Part shown: piece after piece, positions 58,100 to 64,000 of the stretch | Layout: the number at the start of each line of letters is the position of its first letter | Numbering within the stretch: position 1 is the stretch's first letter | Assembly (NCBI GenBank): GCA_947095585.1 | Contig: OX352762.1 | Coordinates: 116,156,930 to 116,220,929, forward strand | Origin: Nephrocerus scutellatus | Taxonomy: Eukaryota > Arthropoda > Insecta > Diptera > Pipunculidae | Reading direction: 5' to 3' | DNA: 64,000 nucleotides | Made by a program: the position numbers and the translations under genes | The notes under the pieces: model-generated | Told to the model about the DNA's origin: nothing | Database searches by the model: none | The model's input: the letters and a program-made list of their open reading frames with translations, nothing else

Positions 58100-58885
58100 A
58101 CAGCTTCCAATACTGTCGATGGCTGTTAGGTACGCATATGGCACCCGTGATACCTAGGTAATTCTTTGAAGCTCCTGAAGCTTAGTTGCCGTTTTCCGTT
58201 CAAGAACTTTCAGCCATCAAACAACGTTATATTGGGCCTCACCATCGTTGTATGCATCCAATGTACTATCATCTTAAAATTTAGACCCCAATTTCTGCCG
58301 TAAAGGCATCTACTGGCCCACATACCCCTAGTGGCGTATTCGATGGCGGACATGATGTTAGAATTCCAGCTTAGACGTATATCAAAGATAACTCCGAGAT
58401 ATTTAACCTCCCTGGAATAAATTAAAGTTCTGCCTTTGATAGTGATAAGTCCTAGATTGACCAAGCTTCTTTTTGTGAAAGGCACTAGAGAGGTTTTGAA
58501 ATTATAGAGGTTTGGTGGATAGTACTTCTCTGCTGTGCAATTCTAAAGCACCTTGCATGACACTAGAAATGGTCTCTTGTTGTGCTTACCATTAATAAAA
58601 AATCGCCAAGTCATTCGCGTAACCAATTTCGATTTAGCCTACGATCTATACTAGAAGATTGTGGCCACAGAAGGGGAGAAAGAACTCCTCCTTGGGGACA
58701 ACCCTTATCACACCTTCTGAGGAAGAAATGATATCGCGACTTTCAAACATGGCCCTTATCCATTGGTTGGTCAAGTCTTCTATAACTCTGCTACTAATTG
58801 CTCCTGCTATTGAGTCGTAGCCAGTGCTATCGAATGAGCCCTCAATTTCTAGGAATGCACACAGAGCCACTTCCTTGGACAGAAA
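58100..58885 (-). pseudogene. R1/Outcast-like RT pseudogene
   Basis: The minus strand reads CAFLEIEGSFDSTGYDSIAG (58860), then TNQWIRAMFESRDIISSSEG, and after frame breaks LVPFTKRSLVNLG-like sequence, then YSREVKYLGVIFDIRLSWNS and RGMWASRCLYGRNWGL (58300-58420). LEIEGSFD is RT block A and KYLGVIFD is the later thumb motif of the R1/Outcast group. The polymerase box between is not readable. Confidence 0.83.
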
Positions 58886-60977
58886 AGTTAGTTTAAGTAA
58901 AGTTTAACTGTTAGAGAGCTCACTGATATAAACAAATGACATCGAGAGTTTAAGTCAAACTAGTCGTGGGCAATAAATTGGCGTTGTAACGTTTGTCAAT
59001 AGGGCATGATCCAAAACCAATGAACTTTTTGCATAAGCAATAAGGAATGGCTAAGTAAAAGTATCAAAACTGGTTAAAAGTTACATTTATTCCAAAAAAA
59101 AAACACTTTTTTTGTAACTCAGTGTACATAAAGTTGCAAGTTGACATTTACTAGAAAACCCGGCTGCAATTTTAAAAACCTGATAGCCTATTAGTTAAGT
59201 TTGACGAAGCGATAAAAAAATCGCTTTACTATCAAACATTGCCACAATACATTCGCATAAATACGTATCTAATATAAAGTCGGAATCTTTTTCAATACAT
59301 TAAGCGACTAACGCTAAGTAACGACTTTGTGTTGATTATTCCTTGTCGTAGCTTAACCCCACTACCCCATGACTTTGTTTTCTTCAGCTGCAACAAATTG
59401 AATCATTTATTTCAGTGTCTATCTTTCTTTTACGATTAGAGTTCTCCCCCATAAAAATTCACTTAAAATAAATTTAAATCGAATTGAAATTCTTGCCCCG
59501 CCACATCGACTGAAATGCAAAATGGTTTCACATTAAGCAGATGCCGTTCCAACCAAGAAATGTTCATCACTCTTGTGATTTCTTCCCCCAACTGAATAGC
59601 GTCCGTCTTGTCCGTATTCTAACCTATTGGAATTCAATAAATGGAATCGGACGTGCAATTTAAATTCAATTTTGAAAACTAACAACGGGATTTGGTTGGA
59701 TGTTTACTGTGTACTCGGAAGATAGCCGCATCGTCAGATTGCTGTGATTTCCCAAGCTGAACCGCCACAAAAAGCAAGATTTTCCTTCTACTAATGCGTA
59801 CAGCGTACGGCGACAGCTTGACGTCCGCAACTGGAGGTTTTTGATGGCTTTTGAGTTAGCTGCTGAGCTTGAGTCGGTAGTAGGCGGCTGTGCGCGATAT
59901 TCTAGAAATTGCAATAAGTTCCGCTTTGTATTTTTTTCCTTCAAATAAACAAATCTTCATGATTTTCCCAGAAGTTCTATAAATCAACAAAAGAAAATGT
60001 ACCAACTATAAACCTTTTATTACTTCACTATTCGGTTATAAAGTGCTGTGATGCATGTGTGTGTGTGCACATAACTGAAAAGTACCATCTAAAGTAAACT
60101 CCTTTAATGTAATACATTTGGAACTTAAAAGATAGCCCAAAGACGGATGGATAGTCGTTTCATCGTCCCTATGTTTAGTCACGCAACCGTACCAACGAGA
60201 CGCACACACAATGGCCTAATAGGTTTGTTTTCTCGAACAATGCATGGAAGTTGATTGAATAAAGGATATTTCCTCAGAGAAAATCCTGTGTCATTCATTT
60301 TAAAATAAATGGAGTGAATTAAATGTGTGCAGTACAACAATTGACGATGAAGTTTTGATGATGGCTTTGAAACTGTCTGCCTGCCTATTTGCCTTCTATA
60401 ATCGTAAGAAATCCCAAATAAACGAAACTGCTTGAGTGAGTGTCGAGGAAATTCCTTTTAGCAAATTATCAATCTACTTTTCATAAAATACTGTTGGTAG
60501 TAAAATAAATAGTCCCAGGCAGCAGGGTAGTCAATGTAGCAATCTAAAGTACTTTAGGTAATCTGGGCGGGAATAAAATGCACAATCAAAAGTTCTTGTC
60601 AGTAAAATCACCTGGAAACTGGGTGGTTTAAAGTGTGTATTACACTGAAGGGCGTTTTTTAATAGTTTATAGTATAACAGGTATATCAGTATCTCGCATT
60701 TTTTCACCCCAAAGCTAAAGTTTTACTAATGCCCTTTTTCTACTGACGTTGATAAGACACGTTTTCGTTTAAAAAATACTTGTACACAAAGCTTTTGTAC
60801 ATCTGTATGAGTATAATGAATTTAGGTTTAAAATATATTGACATATTCCGGTATTCGATATCTATTGATCATTATAATTAAAAATGTTCTTCATAAGAAA
60901 TAAGAACGTGTAAGAACTCTTAGCATCAAAGAACGTGTAAGAACTTAGCATTAAATTTTTGGGAGCCAAGTTATGTG
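58886..60977. other. Non-coding stretch, nothing recognised
   Basis: About 2 kb of AT-rich DNA. The 92-codon minus frame at 59666-59944 has no motif. A GTGTGTGTG run lies near 60058. Confidence 0.5.
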
Positions 60978-61040
60978 TTTCCGCATATGTGTGATCCACA
61001 GGCATTCAAGATGCATGTGCATAGATATCTCATCTTTCCT
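60978..61040 (+). pseudogene. LINE tail fragment (CR1/Jockey type)
   Basis: The frame reads FPHMCDPQAFKMHVHRYLIF, matching LPHLYDLQSFKTRVQRHLIF at 16258-16320. Only the terminal ~20 codons survive. Confidence 0.7.
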
Positions 61041-61784
61041 TAATTTAACGTCCATTATAAGGGTGCAAATCCCACGAGCATGTGTTCAGTTAAAGGAAAA
61101 AAGGCGATTTTAACTCATAAGATAAGAAGAACCTCCTGAGCAATCCTTCCCTGTAAGTACACCATCCTTTTAGGGCGGGCCAATTTCCTGGATGACAAAC
61201 TGGAGGTAATCTACTTGAAATCTAAACCGATGTGGAGATTTTTTCAGATGCGGTCAGGTTACGACCATAATTGTAGGTACATATTTGCTTTTTAATCTTA
61301 GTTTTTAATTGGAATCATCTAACAAATTGTAACAAACACCAACGCATACCCTGGTCAGTGGGTGGTTGGTCCACAATGAACTAACTTCATCGTACGGCTG
61401 TGCTCAGAACTCGGTATGCATCAGTTTTGCTTATTTTTCCTTCCGCAATTTTCCTGCCATTTGTCGTGCTTTCGTGGAAAATGCATGACAACGACTAAGA
61501 TGAAAATTATAAGTTTAGATCAGCGGATACTTTAAAAAACCCTCGTATTCGGCATAATAGTAATAATCAATTATTAGTTAATCTAAACGCCATTTCAAGT
61601 TTAAATGTAAAACCTTTCTTAAAACTCTAAAAAGCATAATACTCTTCTTCAAACGTAAGCTAGGGTCAAAACCAGAAGAAAAGTTTCAATAAGTTCTCAA
61701 AAGTAGTACATATGAACATTGTTTACTTAACTATCTGTCATTATTTGCAAATTTTTTTGTGGAAGACTTTTCGGTGGCGTGACT
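61041..61784. other. Non-coding stretch, nothing recognised
   Basis: AT-rich. ACTCATAAGATAAGAAGAAC at 61114 resembles ATTCATAAGATAAGAAGCAC at 62469, a small shared repeat piece. Confidence 0.5.
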
Positions 61785-62180
61785 TGAGGGGTGTTCTTAC
61801 GGAGTCTTGAGCGGAGTTTTATGGGGGTCAGGGGGTCTTGAGGTGGTCTTGTGGGGATCTTATGGTGTTTTTAACTGGGTCTTATATGTAATTCTGTCAC
61901 GTTTTTTCATTACAAATTTGTTATTGAAAGCTTTTGAGGGTGGTCTTGAGGCCAGTTTGAGAGGAGTCTTTAGATGGTCTTTATGACCATTTGTGGGATC
62001 CTGAAGGGGGTCGTAACGTAGTCTTGAGTGAGTCTTGAGAGGGTTTTGAGAAGGGTCTTGAAGGAGTTCTGAGTGGATCTTGAGATGGTATTGAGGGAGT
62101 CCTAAGGAGTTAAGTTAAGAGTTAAGTTTTAAGTTATTGAGGAAATCTTGAGATGGGTCCCGAGGGCGGTTGAGTCTTCG
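61785..62180. repeat. G-rich degenerate minisatellite with embedded conserved block
   Basis: GGGTCTTGAG-type units on both sides of a non-repetitive piece at 61886-61925 (TTCTGTCACGTTTTTTCATT). That piece is the reverse complement of 15155-15190 beside the C-rich array at 15.1 kb. Confidence 0.85.
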
Positions 62181-62204
62181 GGTGTTCTTCCGGTTAAAAA
62201 AATC

Positions 62205-62430
62205 AAATAATTTAAAAGAACCGTTCTAAGCATTTGATGTTCTTTTAAACTTTAAATGCTTAGCACGGTTCTTTTAAATAATGTGATTTTTTTAAGCAAC
62301 ACATATTCCAGACTACCATTACAAACATTCTAGCAATTTTCATTTATTTAATAACAGTTCTAGTTGCTCCATATCTACCAGCTATTTTTTTCTACCTTTT
62401 AGGGGTAGGGGTTATGCTCCACTAAATAAT
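62205..62430 (+). repeat. Flank block of the minisatellite element (copy 2) with 25-bp palindrome
   Basis: The left arm at 62211-62235 and right arm at 62254-62278 are inverted copies with one mismatch around an 18-bp loop. The sequence after the right arm (ATTCCAGACTACC ... GGGGTTATGCTCCA) matches 13430-13562. The copy at 13.4 kb has only one arm. Confidence 0.8.
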
Positions 62431-62563
62431 AAAAAAAATTTATATAATTTTATTTACGAGTGAATTCGATTCATAAGATAAGAAGCACCTTACTAATGAA
62501 TGAAAAAAATTATGTTTTTATCTTTAGCCGAGTTCGCCAATCTTACGAGCATTCGATATGCAC

Positions 62564-63035
62564 ATTTCAGCGAGTAATGTACGCTATTTTTCACATGACC
62601 AAATGATTTTTTCTACTGTTTTTTGTTCGCTAAAACTGCAGTAGATAACAATAGTATTTGCTATGTTAACACACTAGTGTTGGTAATGGCTACTTTCGAG
62701 GGTAGGTTATAGCGTAGAAAACAGCCATATTCGTCTATGGTCTAGTGAAATAGTATATGACATAACGAGCGCAGAAAGTGGACGTTATCGTGCGAGTTAG
62801 AAGCAATCTAACGACCAATGTACGCCATTTTTCATACGACCAAAACAATTTATCTGCTAAACTGCTCATGCGCAATGCAAAACTACTGTGGGAATGTGCG
62901 TTCGCTGAGACTGCAGTAAATAACACAATTATTTTTTATGTTAACACACTAGTGTGGATAATGCCTACTTTTGAGGGTAGATTATAGCTTAGGAAACAGT
63001 CATTTTTGTCTACAATCGTGTGAAAATGATTTAAC
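62564..63035. repeat. Tandem duplication, ~255-bp units, diverged
   Basis: Shared landmarks are AATGTACGC(T/C)ATTTTTCA, CTGCAGTA(G/A)ATAACA, ATGTTAACACACTAGTGT and GAGGGTAG(G/A)TTATAG at 62576-62712 and again at 62818-62985. The second unit runs into the Tc1-like repeat that follows. Confidence 0.8.
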
Positions 63036-63640
63036 AATGGGAGCGGTGTGTTTAGGAGCGATGTCGTGTTAAAATATCAATGCAAATTGGTCAAAAGAAA
63101 TCGTGGATTTTCGGAAAAGCTGATTCATACACCGCTTTGTAGATATTTCCTGTTATTTTTGAGCTTCGTGCCACTAAATCGATGGTGCCATAATAAGACA
63201 TTACAGGCCAAACCATTACGCCGCCTTCTTTGCTTTGATGGCGGTTTAAAAAGAGCTCCTCTTTTCTTAGGTCGTGGAAGTAAAAGTTATAGCCAGCAAG
63301 TCCGTCTAAATTGAACTTTCGTCTACGGTCGTGTGAAAATGATTTAACAATACGAGCGGTGTTTTTAGGAGCGTTGTCGTGTTGGAATGTCCATGAAAGT
63401 GGTCCAAAGAAATCGTGGCTGATTTCTGAGCCGCTTTGTAGCTATTTGCTGTCATTTTTGAGTTTCGTGCCACTTAGTCGATGGTGCCATAATAAGACAT
63501 TACAGGCCAAACCATTACGCCGCCTTATTTGCTTTGATGGCGGTTTAAAAAGAGCTCCTCTTTTTTAAATCGAGGAAGTAAAAGTTTAAGGCATTCAGTC
63601 CATCTAAATTGAACTTTTTTTCGTCAAAAAAGACTACTTT
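63017..63640 (-). repeat. 313-bp tandem duplication within Tc1-like transposase
   Basis: CGTGTGAAAATGATTTAACA at 63017 recurs at 63330. The duplicated unit covers the catalytic core from KFNLDG to KSFSHD. The downstream (low-coordinate) unit keeps HDIAPKHTAPIVKS and the other keeps QHDNAPKNTARIVKSF. Because 313 is not a multiple of three, the join shifts the frame. Confidence 0.88.
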
Positions 63641-64000
63641 TTCCAGTTATTCGAACTTGCTCCTTATTGCACAATCCCAGGTCATGTGGTGTTTCGCGAC
63701 TTGTAAGCGATGAATCTTTCGCGAAGCATTAAGTGGTGATTTTTTCTTCAGCTTTAGTCGCTTGAGATGTTTGGCACTACGAATGGTCGATTTATGTGCA
63801 GTAAGACCAGTTGCATCTTTGATTTCAGCTGTCGAAACAGCTGAATTGGAGGCTAGTCTGACAATTTTTCGTTTTCCGTTGCTGTAAGGTGCGTTGAAAC
63901 ATTTGCTTTGTCATTTTCCCGTACAATTTCGGATCCTTTAAATAATTGTCAACAGCATGATCACTCCAATTGATCTTGCAAGCGATAGCACGCTTACATA
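63336..64000 (-). pseudogene. Tc1-like transposase pseudogene, running off the window
   Basis: The minus strand reads an N-terminal helix-turn-helix zone (ENEKLSD... broken), then RSAKHLKRLKLKKKSPLNAS, RLQVAKHHMTWDCAI, the first catalytic motif VVFFDEKKFNLDG (63600-63640), EELFLNRHQSK, GGVMVWPVMSYYGTID and the second catalytic motif QHDNAPKNTARIVKSF (63340-63385). The third acidic residue is not identified, because the sequence runs into the duplicated unit. Tc1-like enzymes excise at inverted repeats into TA sites. Stops and frameshifts are present and the 5' end is cut by the window edge. Confidence 0.85.

Larger units (their letters stand above)
31340..64000 (+). other. Probable long intron after the RING1 half-exon (3' part of gene not seen)
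   Basis: GTGAGT at 31340 opens an intron. I found no exon continuing the RING finger (a Cys-Leu/Met-Lys-rich start, then IBR and RING2 cysteines) in the remaining 32.6 kb, though a short exon could be missed by eye. Everything listed downstream is transposon or repeat DNA or unassigned sequence, which fits a large intron running off the window. Confidence 0.5.

Overview
This window is a piece of an animal nuclear genome, most likely a higher fly (Diptera; tephritid-like is a guess). The signs are spliced exons with GT/AG borders, low-complexity Q/N/H/S-rich protein, AT-rich introns, and many remnants of insect-type non-LTR retrotransposons (RTE-like, Jockey/LOA/R1-like with RNase H, CR1/Jockey-type) and mariner/Tc1 DNA transposons. 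I see no bacterial-style genes, operons, CRISPR array, rRNA or recognisable tRNA.

The only host gene I can support lies on the plus strand. It has two large coding exons, 24811-26193 and 29693-31339. Both junctions are phase 0, and together they encode about 1010 residues of mostly disordered protein. The second exon ends inside the first RING finger of what looks like an RBR (RING-IBR-RING) E3 ubiquitin ligase of the RNF144 type. The rest of the RBR module is not visible, so the next intron probably runs through the remaining 32.6 kb. The coding exon at 24699 begins with a splice acceptor, so the sequence before it is probably upstream intron or 5' untranslated territory of the same gene. 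The whole window may therefore be one long locus.

Layout. 1-2.1 kb: plain AT-rich DNA. 2.1-3.05 kb: 9-bp satellite. 4.3-5.9 kb: LINE scraps around a 0.9-kb heptanucleotide satellite. 6-11 kb: mostly featureless. 11-16.4 kb: LINE fragments and a C-rich 'AAGACCCC' minisatellite element. 17.7-20.7 kb: a near full-length but broken RTE-like element. 22-24 kb: RTE-derived deletion product and small repeats. 24.7-31.3 kb: the gene, with nested transposons in its 3.5-kb intron. 31.3-37.2 kb: LINE and mariner remnants. 38-46 kb: unknown dispersed repeats, including two ~0.93-kb copies of one element. 46-48.4 kb: mariner, LINE and RTE remnants. 50.1-52.3 kb: a long RTE-like pseudogene. 54-58.9 kb: more LINE pieces. 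61.8-64 kb: the minisatellite element again, tandem duplications and a Tc1-like transposase.

No transposon copy appears able to move: all carry stops, frameshifts or truncations. I found no clearly new biological system. The best leads are small: a 209-bp inverted-repeat element whose target duplication restores an RNase H motif, a dispersed element whose internal tandem array is swapped between copies, and satellite arrays with higher-order or frame-open structure.
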